64,000 nucleotides of DNA, from NCBI GenBank assembly GCA_030374805.1, contig JARGSG010000246.1, forward strand, positions 1 to 64,000, written 5' to 3'. This DNA is from Gracilaria gracilis (taxonomy: Eukaryota > Rhodophyta > Florideophyceae > Gracilariales > Gracilariaceae). Below are positions 44,305 through 56,901 of this stretch, piece after piece (positions within the stretch are counted from its first letter, which is position 1; every line of letters starts with the position of its first letter). Under the pieces are notes generated by a model. That model ran no database searches, was not told the origin of the DNA, and worked only from the letters and a program-made list of their open reading frames with translations. Both the position numbers and the translations under genes were made by a program.

Positions 44305-45052
44305 TCTCAAGATGTCCGAAGCAGACTGACATGAATACAGCATAGTAGGTCCAAAATGTACTCCACAAATTGGCTATATGATGACTAGTAGAGGCCCAAG
44401 TTGCAGTAAGGTGGACTGTCCTACGTGGTTCGAAAACGTGGCGCATGTAGTTCATTCGAAGGGATCTGAAGAGTACAATATGTAGGCTAACAATGGTGGG
44501 CTTTGGGGCTAAAATGGATTGGAACCTCATCACTTTTACATCAATACACGGTCAGATTCGGGACTGTATCATTTCTGAAATGCACCGAATGAAGTAAGAA
44601 TCGCTGTTGCTGCGCATCAACAAGCACCAGGAGGTGAGGGGACAATAAGCAGACAAAACACACAAAACATGGGACAACATGACGAGAAGAATGACTCGAA
44701 CGCAAAAAAAGACAAAGAAGAAAGAAGAAATAACGGAGATGACCAAAGTTCTGGTAGAGAAGATTGATCAAGAAAATATCAAAGATACACCCTGGCACGT
44801 ACAGAAGAAGCTGATGAAAACGATTCTGAAGGTCAGAAACCAAGAAACGGTTCGCGAAAAGAGACATAGGAAGTTCCTGGGTACACTTACATAGGTAATA
44901 TATGTGGTGACGACAGACACCAACTCGCAAAATTTCATGATGCCAGGTGTGTGCCTGCCAGATGTGCGCCTCGAAGGAGGGAATTGGTAGAGAATATGAA
45001 CATACAAGAAGGATAAAGGTCACTGAATGAACGAGAAGGCAGACGTTCTCTA
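44305..45052. other. no firm gene
   Basis: A plus-strand Lys/Glu/Asp-rich frame around 44671-44891 (MGQHDEKNDSNAKKDKEERR, then a TGA) is the only protein-like stretch. It may be a small or broken gene. Confidence 0.3.
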
Positions 45053-46414
45053 GTTGTCGCGACACCTAGAGCGCTTCTTCCTCGAACGATGTTTGACAGC
45101 GTCAGCCGCCATTCCACTATATCCCACTTCATCGTATGCCGAACCCTCCACATTGCTTCAGTCTGCTTCATCATCAGAAGTGCTACCAGATCGAGCGCCG
45201 TGCATAGGCGAGTCCTCTTGGCGTGCCCCTGAAATCGACGAACGCCCTCCACGATGCTTCGTAGACCTCTGAAAGGTATGTGACGTTTTCCGAACCTTAC
45301 GAGAACGTGGCTGATCGATATCATCGTTATCCTCGATATCCGGTACTAGTTCGGATTTGCTCCCGCTGGATCTCCCGCATCTGAATCAATGTCGTTGATC
45401 TTAACAGCAGGCCTCGGCGGCTTCTGAGTGCGCTTCCTAGGAGGGTTCTTACGTTTCTGTTTGGGATTGCGGACTCTCTTCGAAGCACCCTTTCCATTCC
45501 TCCTAGTGTTCTTGACATGATATGGTTGCTCAACCTATCGTCCAACCTTGCCGCACGCTGCTCAGCATCCTGCTCATCATCTTCTTCAGCTACACTATGA
45601 GATTTCAACGCAGTGCCTTGGGAAAGCAGATATGGCTCTTCCGAATTTCGAAATGTACTGCGTTTGCGGACCATGGCAAAGGGAGCTCTCGCAGGAGTCT
45701 GCTCAGATGCCGTGGTGTGAGAGGCTTTCTCGATGGTCGGCACTGGATCTGGAACTGTATCATTCGTATTCGTACTCGGCTGGGCAGAAGCTGGTACAGT
45801 AGTGGGGCCCCCGTTATCCGTGGAGTTCTTCTTGGCTTCCTTTTTCGCTGACTCAACAACCGCGTTCCTGTCCCGCTGCATCGTTTCCTTGATCAGAAAC
45901 GTAACTACCCAGCAGCTTTGCGCAGCACTCAAGACCGAGTACTTGGAGACGAGAGATCTTTTCAATTCCCTCAGCTTGTCCGCGTATCTCACCTTGATGG
46001 AGCTGTATGTATGAGCGCCACGAACCAGTTTCAGGGTATTGTAGAGGAAACCCCTGATGTGGTCTTTGACGTCGTTTGCAAGTTCTGTGTACAGCGGGAA
46101 TGCTCGTTTGTCGGCGCAGAACCGTTGACTACCATCATCTTCTCCCGGTAGAGCCTACTGAACACTTCTTGAGTAGACAAGAGCGTCCCAGTCGGCTTCC
46201 CGGCACGGTCGCCTGGCTTCATTCGCCTTTTTTCGGCGGCGGTTGGAATCAGGACAGCGCCAGATGGCATTACGAAACAAGCACGGGAATTCTGTTGTAT
46301 CTGCGTTTGATTTTGAGGTACGTATCCGGAAGCGCTGGAAAATCCGAAAGCGCCGGGAGCGCCTGTCGATCGATGGCAGTCAATAGTGACCTCGGAAGTA
46401 ACTCTGGAACCCAT
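45053..46414 (-). pseudogene. charged protein gene in the CACTA-like element
   Basis: From ATG 46414 (MGSRVTSEVTIDC) the minus strand encodes about 450 residues. The N-terminal region ends in TGTLLSTQEVFSRLYREKMM. After a frameshift near 46085 there is a helical block (ELANDVKDHIRGFLYNTLKL, RYADKLRELKRSLVSKYSVL) that looks folded. Then comes a Pro/Thr-rich linker and an acidic/basic low-complexity tail, with frame changes near 45340 and an in-frame TGA near 45165, ending around 45053. I recognise no domain. Its divergent placement beside the transposase suggests an accessory protein of the transposon, comparable in position to the DNA-binding partner of plant CACTA elements. That comparison rests on position only. 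Confidence 0.5.
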
Positions 46415-47272
46415 CACAAGCGTTTGCGAATATCTTCCTGAGCGAACAAAACAATGCGTTCAGATTCACAACGCAAAACACCTGGTCAGTTGCAAAGGAT
46501 ATGCATTTGCAAGGATTTCAAATCGCAATATGGAGGTTAAGGTATAGGGAAAGCGTACAAAGCACGGAAAATGTATCTCGGCAATGAGTGAGAACGATAT
46601 GGTAATCGTATCAAGTGATACTAGCGATAGCGATGACGCTGATTCTGGGCAACGGGAGAAACGCCGCGACGAAACAGAATAGCGAATAACGTAGGGCCAG
46701 TGAGGTCAGCGAATGGAAGAAGAAAAGCGGCGTGACAGAAGCTTGTGGCAGGGAACGGGGATGGAATAACGAAAGTGGATGGCGAAAGTGGGTGGCGCGT
46801 CTGGGAGATGGCGGCATGGAGTCCCAGAGGGTTGGATGGGTGCGACTCCGACCCAACCTTCTCTTGGATAAAGTTCACCATTTGTAGAGCACGCGTGCGG
46901 CGTGGGATAGGACGAACCTTGTGAAACGAAAGCTGGGTCCCGAAGAGCAAAGGAATGTAATGCCACTATCGCACGTATGGTCATGAATCCAATCCAGAAG
47001 TCGAAAAGCAGGAAAATTGGAATTGTTTTCGAAACTGACCAATAATATTCTCCGGAGCGCCTCAATTGGTTCCAGAGTGACCATATATCGGTATCCAATA
47101 TTGCAGGGTGATCCTATTTTATGGAGTGCGGAGCAATGCGCCTTTCTACCAGTTGTACCACTTTGGCGCCCATCGCATTGTGAACTCAAAGAGTCATTGC
47201 ACATTGTTCTCATCATTCAATAAGATACTCGTAGATTCGGAATGTTTTCCAGGGTGCTTTTGCTTTCACAAA
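46415..47272. other. intergenic region between divergent CACTA-like genes
   Basis: No supportable gene. It lies between the minus-strand accessory gene and the plus-strand transposase, so a shared bidirectional promoter is possible. Confidence 0.4.
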
Positions 47273-50200
47273 ATGGAGAATTGGAACGACGTATCACACC
47301 GTCGTAGAAGTAGGTGGGAGGTACGACTCGACGATGGTAACGACACTTCATGGTCCTCCGACAAGAATGACGAAAATCCTTCAGCCTCCAGTGGGTATTC
47401 AAAATCGCTCTCTCCATTAAGACGACGAAGATATAGATGGCAAGGTGGAGGCGAGAAAGGAGTACACAATCGAAAGAGAGCGAGACCGATGAGCACCAAT
47501 GTGGAAACCAATCCCGACCCGGATATGTCTAGGTGCGCTGTAGAATCAAATAAGGGGAACATAACTGCGCGTAACGCACCACGCGCCGAAGATGAAGACA
47601 AGGCAAGCTACGAAAAGGGAGATTTCAATGACTCTGAACCGTTTCAACAGGGAAATGTGATCGACCGAAACTTGTGCTCTAAATTGCCCCCAGAGAATGT
47701 AGCAGATAGTTTGAACGTCATAGGACATCTCAATGAACCAGACCATATCCAAGAGGAAAATGTGGATTGTAATGCGTCTGCTACTTGCACCAGAGAGCCA
47801 TGTATAGCAAGCAGTTCGGAATATGAAACCATCGATATGTGCGTGGACCAGCTGGATGTGGAGATGGACAAAAAACTTGACATATTTGGAACAGAGTTTG
47901 AAAGACTGAACAAGTTTTTGTTCACTGCAGAACTTTCAGGTATATCGCAGAGAAACATTGAACGAATTCTTCCTGTGGATCCTATTCGGGCCCGTTCCTC
48001 ATATCGATCAATGATTAATCATGCCATTTCTCAGTCTCTTGCTCACAAAACATTTGTTTGGATGTGTCCCAATGGCCATGCAGTATCGGCCGGTAAGCTT
48101 CGCACTGCGTCTCAATGTCCGCAGTGTTCTAAATCGATGCGTGGACCGTCCAAATTCTGGTTCATGAAGCCATCCGTCGCAATAGAAGCACTCTGCACAG
48201 CCAAGGCTTCTTTTTCCCAGTTACTGGAAGGATATGTAAAGTGCAGAAACGTGTGTACAGGGCAAGGCGAGGCATCTGATTTGCACGACTATTTCCACGG
48301 GGAGATGTTTCGAAGACGTTACGAAAATTGTCTGCGCGATCAGGACCCCGAAAGTAACTTAAGTGTATTCTCAACCTTTTCCACAGATGGGTTTGAATGT
48401 GCGAAAACCAGAAGAGGAGAGGCAATATCATCCTGGCCACTGGTTTGTACTGTTCTTAATTTCGATCCGTGCCAAAGATCTCGAGCGAGCAACGCATTGA
48501 TTCTCGGTATCGTGCCAGGATCTCATGTGTCTCTGTATTTTGACACATTCATGTACGAGATAGTGCGGGATTTCAAGACACTAGAGAAGGGTATAAGAGT
48601 TCTTTGCGGAAATGGGAAGTTCAGAACCGTAAGAGCTCACATATTGTTCTTCACGGCAGATTGGCCAGCCGCTACAAAACTGTTAGGGTATGTTGGACAT
48701 ACAGGCAGACTGTTCTGCAGGTTTTGCATGAAAGAGAAGACCTATTTGTCATAACTTAAGACTTCTTGTGTCCTTCCCAGTGTCCCAAACCAAATCATCC
48801 AAGAGGCTGTTCGTAATGGAACAACAAATGCGGACAGTGCGTTGTACAGACCTGTGGACATTACGAGGATAGAATGCCACTCCTCTCGGAAGGAGGCCGA
48901 TATAATATCATCATGGAAGTCGTGCAGCACCCTTGAAATCGGTTTTGCAGCGAGAAAGTTGCTGGCAAAGCGCACAGGCGTGAAAGCCGACTCTTGTTTC
49001 CGAAAACTTTCGTTGGACTACAAGTACGCGTTTCCTTATGATATCATGCATCTCGTACTGGTGGGATGTGCAAAGCATCTTCTGAAGCCTCTCACCGGGC
49101 GTGATGCGCAACATGAAAAGATGCAAGAGCTACCAGAATACTGCGTCCCATCTGTGCTCCTTGATAAGATCAACAATGATATGGAATCGTGTGCGGACGG
49201 GATTCCAACATCTTGGGGTCGTGCACCGCTCCCATTATGTGAACTTGAGAAGTACAAAGCCGAAGACTTAAAGCGACATCTTGAGCTCTACATTGTGCCT
49301 ATCTTCCATCGCCATAAGGTCAGAAAAGAAGTATTGAGATTGTGCGTCCTCACTGCCAGGGTTGTATCACTTTGTTTCGAGTACCGCTGCGATTCTGGGA
49401 CTTCGCAAGAGCTCAAAAGGCTTATAGAGGAGCTGTACGCAAACTTTGCCAATTGGTTCTACAGTACGTCGTCTGATGCATACTGCTTTACCCCCAGCAC
49501 ACATGCGATTCTTCATATCCCTGAGCTTCTTCAACAGTGTGGACCCCTTTCGATAACCTCACAGTTTCTCATCGAAAGATTGCTTGGCGAAATGGGGAGG
49601 CGAATGACGACAAAGACGAGTGTTCACGCTCACTTGTTTCATAAGAACCATAGGCTTTTTGCTCTTCGCGTCATGAATGGTGGACTTGCACCGCACATTT
49701 CAGGTGAGCCAAAGCTCTCCATCTCATTTGGGGACGAATTAGAGAGCGTAAGCACTGAGGAAGATAATGGAGAATATGGGACGGGAGTAGTATGCCGAGG
49801 GGCAGGAATCGAGTGTCGGCCAACAAACGCGCCAGAGTCTGCGATATCCAGGTTTGTCAGTGAACAATTTCCAGAATTTCATGGTATCCAGTACAGAATT
49901 GCCTCGTTAAAACAACACCAATCTGCGAATGTACACAAGAGAAGAGTTGAATTTTCCATTGAAACCGTTGATGCATACCGCAGAAGACGTGAGAGATCTC
50001 AGTACTCAACAACACGCCAGAAGCACTGCATCGCAGCTGAATTTCTTAGATACCAATCAGACACCGCATCTAGAGCCTCTGATACACTCGAGAAAGCTTC
50101 GGATGCTGTTGACTTGTACTATGGTTATGTCGAAGGACTGTACGAAGCCGTTCTGAAGATGACGCTGAACGGTCGAGATGTGAAGATTAAGCTAAGCTTG

Positions 50201-50422
50201 GCCCAGGTCCGATGGCAGTATGGTTGCATATTCAACAAATCATTAGATCTGGTATACACGCAGGATCGTCGGAGAACAGAGGTGACCATTGAGCCCGCAC
50301 AACGTATTCTTCGGTTGGTAGGATATATTGACATATCGAGCAGGAGGTACTTTCTTGAACGGAGCCGAACCAGTAGACAGTGTCGTGACAATGTATTCCT
50401 TCCTGGGGCCAATGAGGTGTAA
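47273..50422 (+). pseudogene. CACTA/Plavaka-like (TNP2-type) transposase
   Basis: About 1050 codons from ATG 47273 in one frame with a single in-frame TAA (48752-48754). The first 250 residues are charged and disordered. A Cys finger follows (WMCPNGHAVSAG...SQCPQCSK). The transposase core has STDGFECAKTRRGEAISSWP, LVCTVLNFDPCQRSRASNA, ILGIVPGSHV, then RAHILFFTADWPAATKLLGY, VGHTGRLFCRFC and, after the stop, YAFPYDIMHLVLVGCAKHLL. These match the signature order of TNP2/Transposase_21-type proteins, with candidate catalytic Asp residues in TDGFE, TADWPA and YDIMH. Homology to the wider CACTA/Plavaka group is clear; the exact family is not. The stop could be CAA changed to TAA. It lies beside the helicase gene on the same strand. 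Confidence 0.8.
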
Positions 50423-50461
50423 TGATGCCAGGTTACGCTGAAGTAATGAACAGAATAGTAT

Positions 50462-51420
50462 TTAGTCATCCAAACCAACATCTTCTTTGACCACTGCGCT
50501 GTTGCGAATGTTTCCAGAAAGCAACAAGGAAAGACTGGCAGTTTCTTCATTGTGTACAGCACAGTTGGGGAATTGGAATGATATAGAATGTGCACTGCAA
50601 GACGGATTGTACGGTACCTCATTGGAGAGGTGGGCAAGTTGAACGGCGTAGAAGGTAAGAACGTTCAAAATAGAGCGCATGAGATGGAAGATTGTGGCAA
50701 TTGTGTATAGCACGGCCAGAAGAAGAAGTGTAGCCGGCGGAGGAATCATACGAACCAGTTGTGCTGTAGGGGAAAGTGACATGAAGCGTGCGCTCAACCG
50801 CGACCATTACTTGGTGTTGGGAACGCTGATGTTTTATCTTCTTCCTGATCAGAATGTCCGTATTCAATGTACAGAACGAGGCAAAAATTCGACTGCTGTG
50901 GTGGGCCCAGTTGAAGACGGCTTGACAACAATTAAAAGATCGATAAGGTCGAAATTGGAGGCTGGCCGCCAGTATGAACAGAAGGAGAGACGCACAGATG
51001 CCATGGTCTAGAAAGGTAATGAGATGAATAGCTGCCGTGTTGTTGCTTTATGTTACACGAAGACAGCCGATCGTGATTGTTCATGTTTTCTCGCACTCGA
51101 AAAATGCAAAGTCACAGTCGCGGAAGACATTCATGGCGATGACCATAAGAGGCACAGTCAGCGGGCCTCATTAACTTACGAGGAACAGGAGGAAGGCGGT
51201 GACGACTATATAGGAAGAAAGCATCAGCAGCGCAATGACAAGCGAAACCTCCAAGGCGAACAAACAACATCTTCGACAACAACATGAACCGTGCTCCGGA
51301 GGACGTGGCATTTGTTTTTTGGTTGACGAACGCAGCGCTGCACTTGGTACCCATCACAGACGTTGTGTTTGGTAGCTGAGATATGGGTGTGCCGAAGGTA
51401 CAGAGATACCGAAGGCATCT
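50462..51420 (-). pseudogene. possible multi-exon membrane protein
   Basis: Three hydrophobic stretches appear on the minus strand in different frames. The upstream one follows a Cys-rich segment (SCCCRRCCLFALEVSLVIAL), continues LLMLSSYIVVTAFLLFLV and runs straight into CTCGTAAGTTAA, a good intron donor (about 51180). The second is HGICASLLLFILAASLQF. The third is MIPPPATLLLLAVLYTIATI, in the frame 50782-50462. I could not confirm acceptors, so the structure is tentative. It could be a real gene with introns or a broken one. If real it would be a small multi-pass membrane protein. I do not recognise it. Confidence 0.35.
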
Positions 51421-51427
51421 CGGACCT

Positions 51428-54400
51428 TCACTTCAGGAGATACCTTGTTCTACGCTCTTGGCTGGTGGTCGTCCTCCGTTGAAGTGCATTACATGTGTAC
51501 AACGTGCACCGCTTCGAGGCGTGAGTTGTCCGAGGCTGCTGCTTACTCATTAAAGAGTGCACGAGTGATTGGTGCGACTGTGATTGGAGATACTCGACGT
51601 CTTCATGCCTTGAGAGCTTCAGAGCCGTTTGCCATGATTGTCGAGGAAGCATTTGAAGTTTTGGAACCCACACTTCTTTGCTTTCAGTACGCTCCCTTCG
51701 AAAGCTTGAACTAATTAGTGATCTCCGGTAAGTCCCAGCGTACGTGCAACCATGCTGGTTCTCCGTGCAAGTTGCGAACCCTTTTATTACGGTCTCACTT
51801 TTCGAAAGATTGGTGCTAAATGATCTCTCCTCGTGCACAGTTCTTGACGTACAACGTCAAATGCGACCAAACATATGTGATTTAACGCGTTGTGAGTACG
51901 AAGACATAGCATGTATCGAAGACTTTGAAACAACAATAACTCAATGAATTGGGGACAAGCTTAGGAACTTCCGATTTGTTCGACATCGTGCAAAATGGCA
52001 AGCGGAAGAAAGGAATTTATGGGTTGGAAAAGGTGCGGTCGTACCCGGTGTCAAGCCCAAAGTTTTCTTCTGGGATCTCCAAACGAAAGAATGTCGGGCT
52101 GCAGTAGGGATTTCGAGATGCAATTATAGAGAAGCTAAAGCTTGTGTGGCTCTTGCGCATTGGCTTGTCTACAGCGGGGTACCACCAGAGTCTATCACCA
52201 TCATAACCCCCTACAAGGGTCAAAAACGCACTATAACTCGAGGACTTAGGGATGTTTCATATGACAAAGTGAAGCGGATATTTGTCTCGACTGTGGACCG
52301 GTACCAAGGAGATGAAAATGACATTGTGATTTTGTCACTAGTTAGCACCCAACCCGGAAACCGATTTGTAGCGCTACGAAATCGGTTTGTTGTTTTTTTA
52401 TCGCGCGCACGGATTGGTTTGTACATTGTTGGCTCTTCGGAGGCCGTATCCAAGAACAGCAAGGGTGGTGAAGGGCCTGCTTATTGGTGTCGCCTTCTAA
52501 GAGATCTCAATGTCAGTAATGGATTGAACAAAGATCCCGTTGAAGCTTCAGAGCTATCGGCTCAAAACTCTCGATCTGTTGTCCACGGCACGATGAAGTC
52601 AGTCGAGATATAACGAGTGCAAAAGAATTTCCAATAGGAGCAAAGGACTTCAAGCATTTCTGTACTAAGCTCTGTGGTTTCACTTTGCCGTGGTGTGGTC
52701 ACACTTGTGCACTTCCATGCCATTCACCGTTAGTAAGTAATGCATAGAAGTCAATGCTCTGCCGTAGTACCAAGGCCATGCTTGTCTCATAGCGAGGTTC
52801 CACTTCACTGTCACGAAGTAAGACTCAAAGTTTCGGATTCGATTAATTTGGCTGAAGGGTTATTGGGTTTTGTATGTGAAGTGCCTGTCTTGTATAATCG
52901 GCCGGAATATTTTCATTCAGTTATGCTAAGATGTCGCAATTATCAGAGGGTTGAGCTGGGAGACGTTGAGCTGTGGGACTGCTCAGAACTAGTCGATGAC
53001 TACGTTCATCCGTCATGTGGCCACGAGCGAAAGAAACAGACTTGTCACAGACGTCGAATGTGGGAAAAGGAGCCGCCGGCATGTTATATGCTTGTGACTC
53101 ATGAACGACCATGTGGTTGCAAAACCCGTGTGACTTGCAAAGACAGCGTAGAAGAACTTGCTCTCGAAAACCCACCAACCTGTCTTGAAGCGGTTGCCAA
53201 GCCGCGCCCTCGCTGCTCCCACGTATTGTCTTCTCGCTGCTATGAAGCAACGGCACTTCGAGAGTTCTGGTCCGAACAGGATGGTGAATCCATCTCAAGA
53301 TCTCCACCGATTGTTTTGCATTGCGTACAGTACGGGCCATCTGAAACAGAGCTTGGTAGATCCCATGCTATACGTGATGGAGAAGATTTTCCAGAGTGTC
53401 TCATCAAGACAAAGTATCGCAGGTCTTGTGGACATACTATTATGGTTCGGTGTGTGGATGCATTTCAACAAGCAAAAGATGCTTCCAAGGAGGGTTTATG
53501 TCACGATCAAGTACTGAAAGTAAGTCCGTTATGTGGACACGAGATCAAAACGGCTTGTCTTTTCAAAGCGATAGTCAACAGTCAGCCTCCTTCCTTGTTT
53601 ATCAGTCGCGTTGATGAGAGTGGTGAAATGGAGACTAGAGCTGACGAGAGTGTAATAGAAGATGCACCCCCGTTCAACCCGCGTGTAAATAAAATAGGTG
53701 ATTTGTGTGGAGGCTCCTTTGTTGTTCAAAGGAAATGTGGGCACAAGACTAAAAAGCTCTACTGCACTGAGTTGTATTCTCTCTTCCGAACAAAACGACT
53801 CCCACCCTGCAAAACCAAGGTGAATCTAAGAATTTCATGCGGACACTTCTTCTCTACAATGTGTCACCGTCAAGGAGAGCCGTATCCTGATTGTATGGAA
53901 CCTGTTGAAGACGTGTTTCTGTATTCTTCATGTGCGCGGCTCCACAGCGGGCGGCCCGGTGTGTGTAGTGAGCTTCAACGGCTGCGAGCACTGGAAAGGC
54001 CCCAGTGTCCTGTTTTGATTAGTTGTAATCGTTCTCGCTGCTCAACACGAAGTGGAAGTGCCATGTCATCTTGAGAAGCTAGTCACCTCTAAAATACCCG
54101 GGGGTCGACTCACTGAAGCTGATCCTGTCGTGAAAGCTGGCCTCGGCTACTGTGATCCTGCTGTGGGAGTAAACCCGTGCACTGAACCAGTCACGTATAG
54201 GAGACTATGTGGCCATGAAGAAGCAAATGTTCCTTGCAGTCGCGCGTTTGAATGGGCGGCGGAACCTTAGATGGCACCACCATGTCGATTAATTGTGGAA
54301 ACTGTTTCTCCACTCTGCCAGCATGCAGTTAAAATTGAGTGTTCTTTACAAGGCGCCATCAGTCAAATAGTCCCATGGGATGATGCTCCTCCGTCAGGAA

Positions 54401-55573
54401 TCACTGTGGCTTTCGATGGTCGAAATGAGTTCACAAGTCCTGTAGTGGTCGAAGGGAGAAAGGAACCAAATCGGGTATTCGATGTCCGGTTGCCCGAGTG
54501 CATGTGTACTACGCGTCTTCAGAGGAAATGTGGACATGAAGAAGATGTGAAGTGTAGTAAGACATTTGCCGCACTAGAATCGCCTTGTGAACAAACGGAA
54601 GTGAGCACCTGCGGTGATTGCGGACATGACGCAACCGTACCGTGTCACAGACTTGGGAACGAATCTGCTCCCTACCTTTGTTGAAAAGATGTGTTTCATG
54701 TGCAACAGCAATTTTGCAAAGGTTGAGTGCTTTAGGAAGACGGCAAATTATGCTCGGGAAGTTACTGAAAAGCTCCCTTGTGGACACGAAGTGAAATGGA
54801 CCTGTGGTGAAAAGGATCCCCGACTAGGATTCGAGATTGAATCGTGCCTGTTTTGCACTCGGTAAAGCTACCAAAGTGGGCTTGCGGATATGCAAGCGAT
54901 CAATGTCAGAGACCCAAATCATGAGGGTTGATCTAAGGATGAAAAGAGAAGTAACGATTTATCTTCAGAAACCTGTGTGTTTGATATTAAGTCACTGTTG
55001 CAGAGCCTTATCAAACGAGTTAAGAACCTACTGCCTTCAGTCAGCGTCACAGGTTTAGAAGAATTGGGATTAATCAACGAGGAAGCGTTGACATCAGCGT
55101 ACAAGGAGATGTTGGAAGGTCATATTGATCTATACACGAATGCTTTAAATAGTGGAGAGTTTTCTGCGGAGGACATTGAAGTACAGACGCCACAGCAGCT
55201 GTCAGATGCTTCGAATACAAACGACATAGTGTATATGGTTATTCCGGAGAAAGAATTTTCATAGAAAGACTCAGCCATAAAATGCTTCTGAATAAGAGAC
55301 TGTCAGTACGGATATGGGGCAACAGTGACTGTTCTTTGTGAGGAAGCAATTGCTGCAGAGTACACAAGAACTGAGTTCGTTGATGCTATGACAGTGAGTG
55401 TGGCGGCTGTTTTGAAGGTGAGGGGTTAAAGGATGTACCACCGTTTCGCCCGCCACAAGAGCAAGTGAACAGGAAGGGGCTTTCACAAAGTTTAAGGAGA
55501 GCCAGAAGAAAGTTGCATGAGATGAAGATGCTTGGATACGATCACGTGCACCCCGTAGACAATGCATTTTGAC
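51428..55573 (+). pseudogene. ZNFX1-type SF1 helicase with NFX1-like zinc fingers
   Basis: Remains of a large UPF1-like helicase. Motif II region reads MIVEEAFEVLEPTLL, with VEEA where DEAE-type residues are usual. VSLFERLV and QRQMRPNI follow (motif IV region), then VDRYQGDENDIVILSLV (motif V) and FLSRARIGLYIVGSSEA (motif VI). After 52740 come repeated Cys/His units of NFX1 type, such as SCGHERKKQTC, PCGCKTRVTC, SCGHTIMVRC, LCGHEIKTAC, KCGHKTKKLYC, LCGHEEANVPC, KCGHEEDVKC and PCGHEVKWTC, continuing to about 55.5 kb. Walker A is not found, so the N-terminus is missing, and several frameshifts and stops interrupt the rest. Relatives (ZNFX1, fission yeast Hrr1, NFX1) act in small-RNA silencing or antiviral RNA sensing. 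Here the gene sits inside a DNA transposon, presumably as cargo. Confidence 0.75.
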
Positions 55574-56070
55574 GCGTGTATTGGATAGCTAGTAGACAAC
55601 ATTGACAAGTCCAAGCACCGAAGCCTTCTCAGGATGAACAATCGTAATGTGGCGAAAACGACCTTCACGGATAAAAGCCAGCCTGGCCTGCATTGACCTC
55701 GCAGGTGATTCAGACGGGGGATAGAATGATGTGTAGCACGCTCATTATCTGCGAGTCCTTGGTACTGTCCATGTTTTCAACTCTTGAAGTACACCTGGCA
55801 AGCTTTGTGGCGATACCGACCAAGGTACGGTGGCGACGAGGTCCAATTTTGCCTCTTCGCAGTCCTGCCTCGGTTGGCCATTGTGGATCAGTGAAGTGTA
55901 GATGGCCGTGCAGAAGGCCGGGCACGGTATTTCAGACCGAGCATAACCAGTAACCGTCTGCATTCCGCCCATGTCTTGTACATCAAGAGAATTACGACCT
56001 CGCTTCGGTATAATTACGGCGCTCCAATCCTTTTTCGAAAATTGACCTCCGGCATGGAGGCTGCATATGG
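55574..56070. other. no supportable gene
   Basis: The remaining right arm of the CACTA-like element. It contains no convincing frame. Confidence 0.4.
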
Positions 56071-56087
56071 GCCATGTTTTGGCACAG
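56071..56087. repeat. right subterminal inverted repeat
   Basis: GCCATGTTTTGGCACAG is the reverse complement of the left motif at 44264 with one difference. Confidence 0.55.
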
Positions 56088-56165
56088 TACCAATTCTTTG
56101 GAATAAATTACGGCACAATTATGGCCGTAAATAGCCCAGAATCACTGTTCATAGGGGTAAAGTGT

Positions 56166-56873
56166 TTACCTGGATTAGATTATGCATACAACAATACTAC
56201 CAATGATGCTACTAAGTTTAGCCCATTTTACATGAAATATGGAGATCATCCACTCTCAATATCAGATATATTGTATCAGGAGCATACTTCTATAAACGAT
56301 GCATCTAATTCGTTCCTCAAACAGATACATCACGCCAATAAACTGGCTCAAATGGCAATTGAACAGGCAAACACAAAAAATGCCGATTTCGTCAATACCT
56401 CCCGGAAGAATACATCCTTCAATCTAGGAGACTATGTATTACTATCGACTAAGAATTTTGCAATCCCGAAAGAACGTTCACGTAAGTTCACTTACAAGTA
56501 CATTGGTCCTTTCAAAGTAATTGGAACCACCAAATCTGGTTCATCGTATAGGTTACTCTTACCAAAAGATTATAAAGAGTTACATCACACATTTCAAATG
56601 TCCTTACTTAAACCTTATTATGGTGATTAATCTCATAAAAAGCAAATGGATATCCAACGACTAATCCATCACACGAAGCCAAAAATATCCATTATAGGCC
56701 ATCGTATACAACACTCGAAGATCGAGTATTTACTTCGAAGAGAAGGGGAAGAGGTTGAAGATCTCTGGATCAGCGAAACAGATCCACAAATATCTTCAGA
56801 GCTTCTCAAAGAGTACAAAAGAAACACAAGAAGTAATATAAAAGGTAGGAACTCACTTTCATTCCTGCTAAAC
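56166..56873 (+). pseudogene. gypsy-2 pol, 3' part (integrase C-terminus)
   Basis: Continues the integrase after the CACTA-like insertion: LPGLDYAYNNTTNDATKFSP, FNLGDYVLLSTKNF (the GPY/F-module start) and KYIGPFKVIGTTKSGSSYRL. An in-frame TAA at about 56630 may be the true end or a mutation. Beyond it the frame reads ISIIGHRIQHSKIEYLLRRE and LWISETDPQ, which resembles a degenerate chromodomain-like tail, so I favour the longer protein ending at 56873. Confidence 0.8.
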
Positions 56874-56901
56874 TAAAAACTGTTGTGATTAGAACGAAAA
56901 G

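Larger units (their letters stand above)
44141..56165. mobile_element. CACTA-like DNA transposon carrying a helicase gene
   Basis: A 12 kb block splits the gypsy-2 integrase codons: RDWVTQ ends at 44137 and LPGLDYAYNN resumes at 56166. Read inward, the right end is ACACTTTACCCC and the left end is GCAAAGCGAATACCCC, a weak inverted similarity of CACTA type. A 3 bp duplication TTA/TAA is possible. Subterminal motifs are inverted between the ends: CTGTGCCAAAATATGGC at 44264 and its near reverse complement at 56071, plus a second TGTGCC motif at each side. Contents are a minus-strand charged protein gene, a TNP2-like transposase, a minus-strand membrane-protein gene, and a helicase/zinc-finger gene. 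Exact ends are uncertain by a few bases. Confidence 0.7.
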
